From: Bradyrhizobium sp. CCBAU 53340
GTDB taxonomy: Bacteria; Pseudomonadota; Alphaproteobacteria; Rhizobiales; Xanthobacteraceae
Assembly: GCF_015291645.1 (NCBI RefSeq)
Contig: NZ_CP030055.1
Coordinates: forward strand, 6,386,001 to 6,450,000
DNA: 64,000 nt
Reading direction: 5' to 3'
Within the stretch, counting starts at the first letter, position 1, and every line of letters begins with the position of its first letter. The position numbers and the translations under genes were made by a program. Shown here in pieces: positions 17,001-27,422 of the stretch. Below the pieces are notes generated by a model, which worked only from the letters and a program-made list of their open reading frames with translations, had not been told where the DNA came from and did not search any database.

Positions 17001-18728
17001 TCAAAACAGTTCGATGCCGTCATCCGCCGACGCGACCGCCTCGACCCGGCGTACGGCAGCAGTCGATGAAAGCCCGAGCGATCGCAGGAATTCGCGGTGG
17101 ACGTCGCGCTCGCGCTCCATCGTGTAGCGCGCGAACAGATCGTCGAGCAGCATCTCGTCCTGCGGCTGCGGACGATGCGTGCCTGCGCTTGCGGTCTCAA
17201 GGCGTACGGCGACCGCGGGCAGCGTCACAGAGCTGTCGCCAAGCGAGCTCATCAGGCCTTGCGCCGAATTCATCAGCCCCTCGAACTCGGCACCTTCGTC
17301 GACGAGGCGGGTCATCAGCTTGCCGAGCCGTTCGTTGCCGGCTTCGACCTCGCGCAACGCCTGGAGGATCTGCGGCTCGAGCTTGGCGAGCTGGGCGGGA
17401 TCGCCCTGGACGCGGAGCTCTTTCAGCTCGTTGGCCGACTGCTCGATACCGTCGAGGACCGGTCGCAAGCGTCTGGCGCCTGCCGAGACCTGGTCAGCCG
17501 TCGCCTTGAGCTCGTTGGCGATGACGACGAAAGCGCTGCCGCGGCTGCCGAGATGGCTTGCCTTGAGGCCCGCGTTCATACCGATCAGCGTGATATCGAC
17601 CGTGGCTTCGGCGAGACCTGCGATGGCCTGGCGGAATTTCGCCAGCGTATCCTCGACAACCGCCAGTGCCTCGTCGACCGAACGGCCTGCGCTCTCGCAA
17701 GTGGCGATCAGGGTCGAGGCATGGGCCAGCGTCTGCTTGATGCGGGCGAGGAACGACGATGAGGAGCCGTTCTCACCGCCGAACAGCGAGCGGCCGTGAC
17801 CGACGACGCTCCCCGCATCATTCAGGATCGCCGACAGCGCCCGGATGATCTGGCCGATGTCGCCGCCGAATTCGCGCTGGGCGTCCCTGAGCTGGGCCGC
17901 CTGCAGCTTGCAGATCGCGTGCGCGCCGTCTTCGCTTGCGACCGGCCCGGGAACGAGGCTCGGCGCCGAGCCCGAGGAGAGAGGCAGGCCGTGGCAGATG
18001 TGTTCGAGGCGTTGTCGCGTGCTGTCGCCGGCCTGCAAGGAGATGATCGCGCTGCCGACCGCATCGGCGATCTTCCGCGTGCTGGCGCTCGCGAGTTCGG
18101 CGAGATGGCTGCTCTTGCCGCGCTGGTCGCGCAGGCCGGAATAGGCCGCGCCAAGCTCGGCGCTCTCGGCGGCCAGCTGATCGCCGTAGCGGTTCTCGAA
18201 CTCCTTCTGCCGGCCGGATGCTGTGGCGACCGCTTCCGACAGACGCTGCTGGTCCCGCGCGCAGCCTTCGATCGAGCCCTGCACAGCCTTGCCGAGATCG
18301 TAGGCTTCTTGCGTGAAGGCGAGAAAACCCTCGCGATCGCCATCGAGCGATGCCGCCTCGATCCGTGCGCTGCGTGCGATGATGGTGATCATCTGGATGT
18401 GCTTGAACAGCGGCTTCAGCAGCGCGGACGCCTCGGTCGTGCTCTTGCCGATCATCGCGAGCAGCGCGCTCTCGGCCGGAAGCGCGCGCGCAAGCTCGCT
18501 CAGCCGCGCACCGATCTCCTGAAGCGCGGTCGCAGCGCCTTCGATCTCGGTGCCGGAGAGTTCTCCGGAGAGAGACGCGAGCCCTTGATTCAGCTCCTTG
18601 AAGATGATGTGGCCGCGACCGAGATCATGACCGACGCGCGCAAAGACGTCCTCGATGCGCGACGAGACGCCTTCGACCGCGGCAATCGCATCCGTCAAAT
18701 TGCTGGCGGGATTGGCGGTCATCGCCAT
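17001..18728 (-). CDS. Soluble methyl-accepting chemotaxis-like protein
   Basis: 575 residues, no membrane segment. Long helical stretches and a weak MCP-type hairpin (LIGMNAGLKASHLGSRGSAFVVIANELKATADQV, about residues 385-420) parallel the kinase-contact tip of chemoreceptors, but the usual consensus is altered ([12 protein letters not shown] becomes GMNAGLKASHLG). ATG at 18728 overlaps the stop of cheB as ATGA, so it is translated with cheB. It is the last gene of the chemotaxis operon. It may be a cytoplasmic receptor, adaptor or scaffold for the array. An internal ATG at 18722 is an alternative start. Confidence 0.75.
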   Translation of the reverse strand: MAMTANPASNLTDAIAAVEGVSSRIEDVFARVGHDLGRGHIIFKELNQGLASLSGELSGTEIEGAATALQEIGARLSELARALPAESALLAMIGKSTTEASALLKPLFKHIQMITIIARSARIEAASLDGDREGFLAFTQEAYDLGKAVQGSIEGCARDQQRLSEAVATASGRQKEFENRYGDQLAAESAELGAAYSGLRDQRGKSSHLAELASASTRKIADAVGSAIISLQAGDSTRQRLEHICHGLPLSSGSAPSLVPGPVASEDGAHAICKLQAAQLRDAQREFGGDIGQIIRALSAILNDAGSVVGHGRSLFGGENGSSSSFLARIKQTLAHASTLIATCESAGRSVDEALAVVEDTLAKFRQAIAGLAEATVDITLIGMNAGLKASHLGSRGSAFVVIANELKATADQVSAGARRLRPVLDGIEQSANELKELRVQGDPAQLAKLEPQILQALREVEAGNERLGKLMTRLVDEGAEFEGLMNSAQGLMSSLGDSSVTLPAVAVRLETASAGTHRPQPQDEMLLDDLFARYTMERERDVHREFLRSLGLSSTAAVRRVEAVASADDGIELF

Positions 18729-19819
18729 CAACCCGCCACCGCCGGATGTCCGGCCTGATACCACTGCATGATCTCGCGCGGAATGTGATGCAGCGCGACC
18801 ACTTTCTCGACACCGCCGTGAGCGATGGCTTCCTTGGGCATGCCGAACACCACGCAGCTCTCTTCGTCCTGCGCGCGGGTCGAGGCACCGAGCTTGCGCA
18901 TCTCCAGCATGCCACGCGCGCCGTCATCGCCCATGCCGGTCATGATGACCCCGAGCGCGTTGGCGCCGGCATGCTGGGCTGCCGATCGGAACAACACGTC
19001 GACCGACGGGCGATGTCTGGACACCGGAGGACCGTCCTTGATCGCGATCTGGTAGCGCAGGCCGACACGCTGGAGCAGCATGTGGCGGGCGCCTGGAGCA
19101 ATGTAGGCGCAGCCAGGCAATACCGGCTCACGATCCTCCGCCTCCTTGACGCGGATCTGGCAAATGCTGTCGAGGCGCTTGGCGAACGCAGCGGTGAAGC
19201 CCGCCGGCATATGCTGAACGACAAGAATCGGAGGACTGTGCGCCGGCAGCATTTCGAGGACGTCATTGAGCGCCTCGGTTCCTCCAGTCGACGCACCGAT
19301 ACACACGATGCGCTCCGTGGTCGGCCGAACCTTCCCTTGCACCGGCGGCGGGATGATGGCATCGGCCGTCAGCTTCTTCTCGATCACGCGTCGCTCTGCG
19401 CGCGGACGTACGCGGGCACGCGCCGCCGACTTGACCGCCTCGCGCAGGCGCGTCGAACATTCGAGCAGCGCCTGCCTCGTGTCGATCTTCGGCTTGGGCA
19501 CGATGTCGACCGCGCCGGCCTCGAACGCCTCGAACATCACGTTCGAGCCTTCTTCGGTCAGCGAAGAGCAGATAATGACCGGGATCGGACGCTGTGCCAT
19601 GATCTTGCGCAGAAAGGTCATGCCGTCCATCCGCGGCATCTCGAGGTCGAGGATCATGACGTCGGGGATTTCGTCCTGAAGGCGCCGTGCCGCAACGAAC
19701 GGATCGGACGCCGTCGCCATCACCTCGATCTCAGGATCATCGTTCAGGATCGTCTGCAGGATTTGGCGCACCGACGCCGAATCGTCCACGATCAGTACGC
19801 GAACTTTCTCCCTCGGCAT
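18728..19819 (-). CDS. cheB: Chemotaxis protein-glutamate methylesterase/deamidase
   Basis: 363 residues. Receiver domain with phosphoacceptor Asp58 ([13 protein letters not shown]) and a C-terminal methylesterase domain with the catalytic triad: Ser177 in [12 protein letters not shown], His203 in VVQHMPAGF, and Asp298 or 299 in [11 protein letters not shown]. It removes methyl groups from receptor glutamates when phosphorylated by CheA. It sits 18 bp downstream of cheR and overlaps the next gene by ATGA. It provides, with CheR, the adaptation arm of the operon. Confidence 0.97.
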   Translation of the reverse strand: MPREKVRVLIVDDSASVRQILQTILNDDPEIEVMATASDPFVAARRLQDEIPDVMILDLEMPRMDGMTFLRKIMAQRPIPVIICSSLTEEGSNVMFEAFEAGAVDIVPKPKIDTRQALLECSTRLREAVKSAARARVRPRAERRVIEKKLTADAIIPPPVQGKVRPTTERIVCIGASTGGTEALNDVLEMLPAHSPPILVVQHMPAGFTAAFAKRLDSICQIRVKEAEDREPVLPGCAYIAPGARHMLLQRVGLRYQIAIKDGPPVSRHRPSVDVLFRSAAQHAGANALGVIMTGMGDDGARGMLEMRKLGASTRAQDEESCVVFGMPKEAIAHGGVEKVVALHHIPREIMQWYQAGHPAVAG

Positions 19820-19837
19820 GTTGCAAAGTGCTCCCGA

Positions 19838-20692
19838 TCAAACCTGAAAAATGGTCGGCTGAACCTGCTTCAGGCCCGGAACGGAACTGTGGATCATCGA
19901 CTCGGAGTGTCCCACCAGCAAATACCCGCCCGGCCGCAAATGACTGCAAAGCTGTTCGACAACCTTGCGCTGCGTCGGCTTGTCGAAATAGATCAGCACA
20001 TTGCGGCAGAAGATCATGTCGACGTCTCGGTCGACGGGATAGGATGAATCCATCAGGTTCATCCGCATGAAATGCGTCATGCGGCGCAGTTCGGGCGCCA
20101 CCCGCACTTCGCCGCGCGACTTGTCGCGCGACGACAGGAAGTACCGCTTCACGAACGGTTCCGGCACCGGCGCGAGCACGTCGCGGGTGTAGATCGCGGT
20201 CTTGGCGAGGCGCAGCACCGCGGTCGAGATGTCGGTTCCCAGGATGCGATACTGAAACTTCGATCCGGCTCGCGTCATGTCGTCCAGCACCATGGCAACC
20301 GTGTAGGCTTCCATGCCGGTCGAGCTCGCCGAGCTCCAGACTTTCAGATTCGCATTCTTGCAGCCGTGCGACCTGAGAAGCGCGGGGATGGCGACCTCCC
20401 GCATGAAGGTGAAATGCTGCGGCTCGCGAAAGAAGTCGGTCTTGTTGGTGGTCACGACATCGATCAGATGGGTGAGCTCGGTGTCGAAATGATCGGCTTC
20501 GAACAGGTTCTCGACATATTCGTTGAGATCGGAGAAGTTCAGCGCGCGCACACGCTTGTGCAGGCGCCCCTCCAGCATCAGCCGCTTGCCCTGCGGCAGC
20601 TTGATGCCGACCTGACCCTCGATCAGTTCGGCAATGGTGCGGAAATGGCGGTCCGACAGATGCACAGCCGTATCCTGCATGGCGGGCATCAT
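19838..20692 (-). CDS. cheR: Chemotaxis protein methyltransferase
   Basis: 284 residues with an N-terminal all-helical CheR domain (about 10-70) and the SAM-binding domain: VWSSASSTGMEAYTVAMVL (motif I variant of CheR), ILGTDISTAVL, and MIFCRNVLIYFD. It methylates glutamates of the receptors encoded beside it. The second-domain start and lengths match E. coli CheR (286). It lies between a receptor gene and cheB on the same strand. Confidence 0.97.
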   Translation of the reverse strand: MMPAMQDTAVHLSDRHFRTIAELIEGQVGIKLPQGKRLMLEGRLHKRVRALNFSDLNEYVENLFEADHFDTELTHLIDVVTTNKTDFFREPQHFTFMREVAIPALLRSHGCKNANLKVWSSASSTGMEAYTVAMVLDDMTRAGSKFQYRILGTDISTAVLRLAKTAIYTRDVLAPVPEPFVKRYFLSSRDKSRGEVRVAPELRRMTHFMRMNLMDSSYPVDRDVDMIFCRNVLIYFDKPTQRKVVEQLCSHLRPGGYLLVGHSESMIHSSVPGLKQVQPTIFQV

Positions 20693-20819
20693 GGCCGCCA
20701 GCCCCGGCCCCGAAGGCCCGCATGCAGTGAATATCGGGCCATCGGGGCCATCTGGAATCCTACGCGGTTACGACAAAAGAAGGCAGGCCCACGCCTGGGC
20801 GAACCTGCCCCGAAAACCC

Positions 20820-22625
20820 TCAACGCTGAAAATCAGCGTCCCGATCATCCTCACCTTCGTGCATATCGAAAGCAAAGCCGCCGCCGCCCGCGACCTTCAC
20901 GGCGCGCGCAGGCTTCGCCTGCGGCTTCCTGGCGGGACGCTCGACCGCTGCCATGGTCGCAGCCTTGGCGCGGAGCTGAGTGACGGCCCGATCGATCGAC
21001 GCCGGCGCCTGGCTCTTGCTAGCGCGATCGATGCGGAAATAAGCGATCGTCGACTGAAGCTGTTCGGCCTGTGAGGCCAGCTCTTCCGAGGTCGAGGACA
21101 CCTGCTCGGAGGCGCTGGCGTTCTGCTGCCCGACCTTGTCGAGCTGCTGGATCGCCTGGTTGATCTGCGAGGATCCGACATCCTGCTCGCGGCACGCGGC
21201 GGTGATCTCCTCGACCAGCTCAGCCGTCTTCTTGATGTCAGGAACGAGCTTGGACAACATCACACCAGCTTCCTGCGCGACCTTGACCGTGTCGGCCGAC
21301 AGCGTGCCGATCTCGGCGGCGGCTGCCTGGCTGCGCTCGGCGAGCTTGCGCACCTCGGAAGCCACCACTGCAAAGCCCTTGCCGTGCTCGCCGGCGCGCG
21401 CGGCCTCGACCGCGGCATTCAGCGCGAGCAGATCGGTCTGACGCGCGATCTCCTGCACGATGGTAATCTTCTCGGCGATGGTCTGCATCGCGTTGACGGC
21501 GCGGCCGACCGCAGCACCGCTGGCCTCGGCATCCTTCGCCGACTGCGCTGCGATCTTCTCGGTCTGGTTGGCATTGTCGGCGTTCTGCTTCACGTTCGAG
21601 GCCATCTCTTCCATCGAGGAGGAGGCTTCCTCGGCCGACGAGGCCTGCTCGGTCGCCCCCTGCGACAGCTGCTCGGCGCTTGCCGACAATTCCTGGCTGC
21701 CGGCCGAGACGTTCTGCGCCGCGGTGAGAGCTTCCGACACAATCTGGCGGAGCTTCTCCACCATGCTCTCGAGCGCGAGGCCGAGGGTGTCCTTGTCCGA
21801 CAGTGGCTTGGCTTCAATCGTCAAATTGCCCTGGGCAATCTCGTTGGCCACCGCCGCAGTGGCATTCAGGTTCTTGGTCATTCCGTTGAGCGACTTGATG
21901 AGATCGCCGATCTCGTCATTGCTGGTGGCGTCGATCTTGCGGCTGAGGTCTCCAATCGCAACCGCATCGGCAAGTCCGACCGCGCTGCTCAGCGCGCGGC
22001 TGATGCTGAGCGCGATCCATATCGCGGCCACGGCGGCAATCATGAGCGAGGCGATCACGAGGCTGAGCAGCATCAGCTCGGCACGGCTGCCCTCTTGGCG
22101 CGCCTGCTCGCTCTCCTCGGCCATCGCTTTCTTGACATAATTAATGTAGTCGTTCGCGGCGTTCAGTGCCACCGTCGTGGCCTTGAGGCCATCGTTCATG
22201 GAATGGTCGGTCGCCTTTGCCCTGTCCTGCCGGATCATCTTGATGGTCTGATCTTGCACCGTGTTTGCGTTGGCATAGGCGGCTCCAAACGCATCGAGCA
22301 TCTTCCGGCCGGCTTCGCTGGCCCCGTTGTAAGCCTCGTCTTTGATCTTAATCACATGCTCGCGGAGCTCGGCGATCTGGCCTGCGAAGCGGTCCTGATC
22401 GGCCTCGCTCGCCGCAAGGATCGCATTCTTCTCGGCCCGCACCTGAAGCAGGACGCTCGCCTGCATGTCAGCCACCTCGGCGAGGCGAGCCGCTCTGGCC
22501 GACAAATGTTCGGTCGTGAGGACCGTCTCATTCAGCTTCAGATAGGCGACGCCGCCGGCGATCATGGAGAGGAGAATGACGAGGCCGAACGCGCTCGCGA
22601 GCTTGGCCTTGACCGTGAATCTCAT
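20820..22625 (-). CDS. Methyl-accepting chemotaxis protein (MCP-1, one extra HAMP-like module)
   Basis: 601 residues. TM1 about 7-29, a periplasmic four-helix sensor of about 155 residues, TM2 about 190-211, a HAMP domain ([16 protein letters not shown]... [14 protein letters not shown]), one additional HAMP-like unit containing [15 protein letters not shown] and [13 protein letters not shown], then the signalling domain with the invariant tip [20 protein letters not shown]. The C-terminus ends GGGFAFDM...DRDADFQR. The start at MRFTVKAKL is set by comparison with the two sister receptors; an ATG twelve bases upstream is possible. The ligand is unknown. Confidence 0.95.
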   Translation of the reverse strand: MRFTVKAKLASAFGLVILLSMIAGGVAYLKLNETVLTTEHLSARAARLAEVADMQASVLLQVRAEKNAILAASEADQDRFAGQIAELREHVIKIKDEAYNGASEAGRKMLDAFGAAYANANTVQDQTIKMIRQDRAKATDHSMNDGLKATTVALNAANDYINYVKKAMAEESEQARQEGSRAELMLLSLVIASLMIAAVAAIWIALSISRALSSAVGLADAVAIGDLSRKIDATSNDEIGDLIKSLNGMTKNLNATAAVANEIAQGNLTIEAKPLSDKDTLGLALESMVEKLRQIVSEALTAAQNVSAGSQELSASAEQLSQGATEQASSAEEASSSMEEMASNVKQNADNANQTEKIAAQSAKDAEASGAAVGRAVNAMQTIAEKITIVQEIARQTDLLALNAAVEAARAGEHGKGFAVVASEVRKLAERSQAAAAEIGTLSADTVKVAQEAGVMLSKLVPDIKKTAELVEEITAACREQDVGSSQINQAIQQLDKVGQQNASASEQVSSTSEELASQAEQLQSTIAYFRIDRASKSQAPASIDRAVTQLRAKAATMAAVERPARKPQAKPARAVKVAGGGGFAFDMHEGEDDRDADFQR

Positions 22626-22685
22626 GACAGGTCTCATTGGTTCAAAATTGATGTGCTTACGCCAGACTACGCTCTGTTCCAAATA

Positions 22686-23174
22686 TCAGGCCGCGCGGGA
22701 CGCATCCGCGGCCTTGTCTCTTCCTTCCGGGATCTCGTCGTTCGCCATCAGCTTGGCGAGATCGAAGATCACGACGAATTTCTCGCCCTTGCGGCCGATG
22801 CCGGCGGCGTAATCCGACTGCCACTTGCCGCCGACCTCGGGGATCGGCTCGATCGCCTGCTCGTCGATGTCGGTAACCTCGAACACGCAGTCGGCCACAA
22901 AGCCGACGCCGACCAGGCGGTCCTTCATCGGCACGTCGAGGATGATGATGCGGGTCGCCTCGGTGGCTGCGACCGCCGGAAGGCCGAGCTTGGTGCGGAG
23001 ATCGACGATCGGATATCCCGCGCCGCGCACATCGATCATGCCGAGCAGGAAACTCGGCGCATGCGGCAGACGTGAGATCGGCCGCATGTCGAGAATCTCC
23101 CGGACATTGCGAATGCTGATGCCGAACGTCTCGCCGGCGAGCCCGAGGGTCAGATATTGCGAGGTTGCGGCCAT
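22686..23174 (-). CDS. cheW: CheW coupling protein
   Basis: 162 residues, a single CheW domain: QYLTLGLAGETFGISIRNVREILDM at the N-terminus, FLLGMIDVRGAGYPIVDLRTKLGL in the middle and VGVGFVADCVFEVTDID further on. It links receptors to CheA. It lies between two receptor genes in the operon. It is clearly different in sequence from the second cheW at 26958-27422, so the operon supplies two CheW paralogues that could mix in the arrays. Confidence 0.95.
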   Translation of the reverse strand: MAATSQYLTLGLAGETFGISIRNVREILDMRPISRLPHAPSFLLGMIDVRGAGYPIVDLRTKLGLPAVAATEATRIIILDVPMKDRLVGVGFVADCVFEVTDIDEQAIEPIPEVGGKWQSDYAAGIGRKGEKFVVIFDLAKLMANDEIPEGRDKAADASRAA

Positions 23175-23207
23175 TGCTAAAGTCCAGGGGTCAGATGGTT
23201 GTTGATG

Positions 23208-25136
23208 TCAGCGCTGAAATTCGGCGTCGCGATCGTCTTCGCTGTCGTGCATGTCGAAAGCAAAGCCACCGCCGTTGGCGACCTTGATCGCGCGAGCTGA
23301 CCTGGGCACGGGTTTCTTCGCGCCACGTTCCGTCGCCTGCATCTGCACTGCCTTGCCGCGGAGCTGGGTGACGGCGCGTTCGATCGGCGCGGATGCGGCA
23401 CGCTCGCCCCGCTCGGCTTGCTCGATACGGAAGAACGAGATGGTCGATTGCAGCTGCTCGGCCTGCGAGGCGAGCTCTTCCGAGGTCGAGGACACCTGCT
23501 CTGAGGCGCTGGCGTTCTGCTGGCCCACCTTGTCGAGCTGCTGGATCGCCTGGTTGATCTGCGTGGAGCCGACATCTTGCTCGCGGCAGGCCGCCGTGAT
23601 TTCCTGGACCAGCTCGGCCGTCTTCTTGATATCGGGCACCAGCTTCGACAGCATGTCGCCGGCGTCCTGGGCGACTTTCACGGTCTCTGTCGAGAGCGTG
23701 CCGATATCGGCTGCAGCAGCCTGACTGCGCTCGGCAAGCTTGCGCACTTCGGAGGCGACCACCGCAAAGCCCTTGCCATGCTCGCCGGCACGCGCGGCTT
23801 CGACCGCCGCGTTCAGAGCCAGCAGGTCGGTCTGACGCGCGATCTCCTGCACGATGGTGATCTTCTCCGCGATGGTCTGCATCGCCTGGACGGCCCGGCC
23901 GACGGCGACGCCGCTGGCTTCGGCATCCTTGGCCGACTGCGCGGCGATCTTCTCGGTCTGGTTGGCGTTGTCGGCATTCTGCTTCACGTTCGAAGCCATC
24001 TCTTCCATCGACGAAGAGGCTTCCTCGGCGGAAGAGGCCTGCTCGGTCGCGCCCTGCGAGAGCTGCTCGGCGCTCGCCGAAAGCTCCTGACTGCCGGCCG
24101 AGACATTCTGCGCAGCTGTGATTGCTTCCGAGACGATCTGGCGAAGCTTCTCCACCATGGTCTCGAGAGCGATACCCAGCTTGTCTTTGTCGGAGATGCG
24201 CTTGGCTTCCACGGTGAGATTGCCGCGGGCGATTTCGTTGGCAACCTGGGCATTGGTGTTGAGGCTCTTGATCATGCGCTCGAGCGCGATCCCCAGGGTG
24301 TCCTTGTCGGACAAGCGCTTCGCTTCCACGTCCAGATTGCCCAATGCGATCTCGTTGGCAACCGCGGCTGTCCCGTTGAGATTCGCGGTCATGGCATTCA
24401 GTGCTTTGACGAGATCGCCGATCTCGTCGTTGCTCTTGACGTCGATGGTCTGGCCGAGATCGCCAACCGCGACGGCATTTGCCAAGCCAACGGCTTTCGT
24501 CAATGCTCGGCTGATGCTGAGCGCCATCAGGGTTGCGGCGGCAGCGCCGATGACCAAGGAGGCAATGAGGATGGCGATGAGGATCATCTGGGCGTGGCTG
24601 CTATCCGCCCTTGATTGTTCTGCCCGGTCATCCATGAGCTTCTTGAGGAAGCCGACATAATCCTCCAGGCCCTTTGACGCCTCGGCGACTGCCTTGCGGA
24701 CCGGTCCGGTCGACTGCTCCAGAGCCTTCGCCTTGTCGGATCGCGCCAATTTGAGCGACTCATCCTGAGCCGCGTTTACGCTGCCATAGAGCGACGAGAG
24801 CCGGTCGAGCATCTTCTTTCCGGTTTCGGTGGCCGTCGCGTAGATTTCATCCTTGGTCTTGAGTAGGTCCTCGCGAATCTTGCGGACCTCGCTCACATAG
24901 CGATCAACGTCGCTATCCGACTGCGCCAGGATGGCGTTCTTTTCAGCGCGGACTTGCAGCAGGAGATCCTTCTGCAATTCGTCGGCCTTGATCGATCGAC
25001 CTGCGGCCCCGATCAGGACCTCGGTCGTGCTCGCCATCTCGCTGAGCTTAATATAAGCAACAGTGCCCGCAATGATGGAGAGGAGAAGAACCACCCCAAA
25101 GGCAGTGGCAAGCTTTGCTTTGACGGTGAAGCGCAT
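23208..25136 (-). CDS. Methyl-accepting chemotaxis protein (MCP-2, two extra HAMP-like modules)
   Basis: 642 residues, with the same plan as its neighbours: TM1 about 7-29, periplasmic helical sensor, TM2 about 190-212, HAMP, then two consecutive extra modules ([15 protein letters not shown]...LGIALERM and [15 protein letters not shown]...LGIALETM) before the signalling domain. From [12 protein letters not shown] on, it is nearly identical to the neighbouring receptors. AAGG lies eight bases upstream of the ATG. It ends DDRDAEFQR. The sensory N-terminal half differs from its sisters, so a different ligand is likely. Confidence 0.95.
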   Translation of the reverse strand: MRFTVKAKLATAFGVVLLLSIIAGTVAYIKLSEMASTTEVLIGAAGRSIKADELQKDLLLQVRAEKNAILAQSDSDVDRYVSEVRKIREDLLKTKDEIYATATETGKKMLDRLSSLYGSVNAAQDESLKLARSDKAKALEQSTGPVRKAVAEASKGLEDYVGFLKKLMDDRAEQSRADSSHAQMILIAILIASLVIGAAAATLMALSISRALTKAVGLANAVAVGDLGQTIDVKSNDEIGDLVKALNAMTANLNGTAAVANEIALGNLDVEAKRLSDKDTLGIALERMIKSLNTNAQVANEIARGNLTVEAKRISDKDKLGIALETMVEKLRQIVSEAITAAQNVSAGSQELSASAEQLSQGATEQASSAEEASSSMEEMASNVKQNADNANQTEKIAAQSAKDAEASGVAVGRAVQAMQTIAEKITIVQEIARQTDLLALNAAVEAARAGEHGKGFAVVASEVRKLAERSQAAAADIGTLSTETVKVAQDAGDMLSKLVPDIKKTAELVQEITAACREQDVGSTQINQAIQQLDKVGQQNASASEQVSSTSEELASQAEQLQSTISFFRIEQAERGERAASAPIERAVTQLRGKAVQMQATERGAKKPVPRSARAIKVANGGGFAFDMHDSEDDRDAEFQR

Positions 25137-25218
25137 AGTCAAGACCTTCGGGCCTGGCCCGGTTTGATGTTGGAAACCACGAGCGACATCACCTGCTGCG
25201 CCCGTCCAGCACCCTCAC

Positions 25219-26916
25219 TTAGCGTTGGAACTCGGCGTCGCGATCGTCTTCGCCGTCATTCATGTCGAAGGCGAAACCGCCACCACCCGCCACCTTCGTC
25301 GCGCGCGCCGGCTTGCGCGCGGGCACAGGCTTCTTCGCGCCGCGCTCCGCCGCCTGCATCTGTCCCGCCTTGCTGCGAAGCTGGGTGACGGCACGCTCGA
25401 TCGGCGCGGCCGCGGCGATCTCAGCACGCCCGGCCTGCTCGATGCGGAAGAACGAGATGGTCGATTGCAGCTGTTCGGCTTGCGAGGCGAGTTCTTCCGA
25501 CGTCGAGGACACCTGCTCGGAGGCGCTGGCGTTCTGCTGGCCCACCTTGTCGAGCTGCTGGATCGCCTGGTTGATCTGCGAGGAGCCGACATCCTGCTCG
25601 CGGCAGGCGGCGGTGATTTCCTGCACCAGCTCGGCCGTCTTCTTGATGTCGGGCACGAGCTTCGACAGCATGGAGCCGGCTTCCTGCGCGACCTTTACGG
25701 TCTCGCTTGACAGCGTGCCGATATCGGCCGCGGCAGCCTGGCTGCGCTCGGCGAGCTTGCGCACTTCGGAAGCGACCACCGCAAAGCCCTTGCCATGCTC
25801 GCCGGCGCGCGCAGCCTCGACCGCGGCATTCAGCGCGAGCAGATCGGTCTGACGCGCGATCTCCTGCACGATGGTGATCTTCTCTGCGATGGTCTGCATC
25901 GCTTCGACGGCACGGCCGACGGCAACGCCGCTGGCTTCCGCATCCTTGGCCGACTGTGCCGCGATCTTCTCGGTCTGGTTGGCGTTGTCGGCGTTCTGCT
26001 TCACGTTCGAGGCCATCTCTTCCATCGAAGAGGATGCTTCCTCGGCGGAAGAGGCCTGCTCGGTCGCGCCCTGCGAGAGTTGCTCGGCGCTGGCGGAGAG
26101 CTCCTGGCTGCCGGCAGAGACGTTCTGGGCGGCGGTGAGCGCCTCCTGGACGATCTGCCGAAGCTTCCCGACCATGGTGTTCAGCGACTTGATCAGATCG
26201 CCGATCTCGTCATTGCTGGCTGAAGGGATCGTCTGGTTGAGGTCGCCGTCGGCGACAGCGCCGGCAAGGCCGACGGCGCGGCCGAGCGACCGGCTGATCG
26301 AGATCGAGATCCACAAGGCCGCAGCGACAGCGACCAGGAGCGAGGCGCCCAGCAGCGTCATCAACATCAACTGCGCCTGATGCCCCTCCTCCTTCGACTG
26401 GACGGCCTGTTCAGCCATCTGCTTCTTGGTGTTCCCCACATAGACGCCCACAGCATCGAGGGCGTCCGCGACCACCTTGCGGCCTTCGCCGATGGTGCGT
26501 TCGGTTGCCTTGACCTTGTCGACCTTCGCCAGGCGGATGGTCTCTTCCTGGTAGGCATTCATCTTGCCGAGCGCGACGGTGAAGACATCCAGCAGTTTCT
26601 TGCCTTGTTCGCTCGCGAGCGCGTAGACCTCGTCCTTGGTCTTCAGCGTCTGCTCACGGCGGTTGGCGGCGTCCGTGACAAATTGCTCGTATTCGTTCTC
26701 CGAAACCAGGATGGAATTCTTTTCGGCCCTCAACTGAAGCAGGATGAGCTTCTCGATCTCGGCCGCCTTCTCCATGCGCTTGGCGCGCAGGACCATGGTA
26801 TCGGCCGTCGCCATCATGTCGCCGAGCTTGAAGTATGCGACGCCGCCCGCGACCATACAGAGGACGATGACCAGGCCGAACGCACTGGCAAGCTTTGCCT
26901 TGACCGTGAATCTCAT
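25219..26916 (-). CDS. Methyl-accepting chemotaxis protein (MCP-3, single HAMP)
   Basis: 565 residues: TM1 about 7-28, periplasmic helical domain, TM2 about 188-210, one HAMP ([20 protein letters not shown] ... [14 protein letters not shown]) leading directly into [20 protein letters not shown] and the signalling hairpin. AGGGG seven bases before ATG at 26916 supports this start over a longer frame. The C-terminal tail is [25 protein letters not shown] in its key residues. It is the first receptor after the cheW/cheA block in transcription order. Confidence 0.95.
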   Translation of the reverse strand: MRFTVKAKLASAFGLVIVLCMVAGGVAYFKLGDMMATADTMVLRAKRMEKAAEIEKLILLQLRAEKNSILVSENEYEQFVTDAANRREQTLKTKDEVYALASEQGKKLLDVFTVALGKMNAYQEETIRLAKVDKVKATERTIGEGRKVVADALDAVGVYVGNTKKQMAEQAVQSKEEGHQAQLMLMTLLGASLLVAVAAALWISISISRSLGRAVGLAGAVADGDLNQTIPSASNDEIGDLIKSLNTMVGKLRQIVQEALTAAQNVSAGSQELSASAEQLSQGATEQASSAEEASSSMEEMASNVKQNADNANQTEKIAAQSAKDAEASGVAVGRAVEAMQTIAEKITIVQEIARQTDLLALNAAVEAARAGEHGKGFAVVASEVRKLAERSQAAAADIGTLSSETVKVAQEAGSMLSKLVPDIKKTAELVQEITAACREQDVGSSQINQAIQQLDKVGQQNASASEQVSSTSEELASQAEQLQSTISFFRIEQAGRAEIAAAAPIERAVTQLRSKAGQMQAAERGAKKPVPARKPARATKVAGGGGFAFDMNDGEDDRDAEFQR

Positions 26917-26957
26917 ATCCAGCCCCTTGAATTCCAGTCTCGCCCCGAGACCTAGTT

Positions 26958-27422
26958 TCAATTCAGAATGCGTTCCATGTTCGGAACGATGACGAACTCT
27001 TCACGCCATTTCGCAATGAAGCGAATGAACTCGGGCTTCCAGTGCATGCCGACGCGCGGCGTCTGCTGCACAGCGGCCTGCGATATCTCGGTGACCTCGT
27101 AGACTTTGTCGGCGGTTACGCCGACAAGTACCGGTTCGTTGTCGAGTTCGATCTCGATCACCACGATCCGTGTTTCGGCGGAATCCTCGAGCTGCGGCAT
27201 GCCGAAGCGGATGCGTAGGTCCGCAAGCGGGATGACATTGCCACGCACGTTGATCACGCTCGGAACGAAGGACCGCGCGCCGGCGACCTTCGTCACGGGC
27301 ACGGGGTCGATGATCTCGCGGACTAGACCCGCGTCGAGCGCAAATTTCTCCTCGCCGAGGCCGATCATCACGACCTGCATTGCGCCTGACTGGTGTTCGG
27401 CTGCCTGTCCGTCCGTCATCAC
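26958..27422 (-). CDS. cheW: CheW coupling protein
   Basis: 154 residues, one CheW domain: [50 protein letters not shown] and [16 protein letters not shown] are diagnostic. Its ATG overlaps the cheA stop as ATGA, so it is translated together with CheA and is likely its main coupling partner. It precedes the MCP-3 gene by about 40 bp. Confidence 0.96.
   Translation of the reverse strand: MMTDGQAAEHQSGAMQVVMIGLGEEKFALDAGLVREIIDPVPVTKVAGARSFVPSVINVRGNVIPLADLRIRFGMPQLEDSAETRIVVIEIELDNEPVLVGVTADKVYEVTEISQAAVQQTPRVGMHWKPEFIRFIAKWREEFVIVPNMERILN

Noticed and set aside
16834..17509. Plus-strand frames across the GrlR-like and MCP-like genes
   Set aside because: Arginine/proline-rich shadows with no start signals; the minus-strand genes explain the region.
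21384..23075. 563-codon plus-strand frame over MCP and cheW
   Set aside because: Shadow of receptor codons; no start signal and no recognisable domain.
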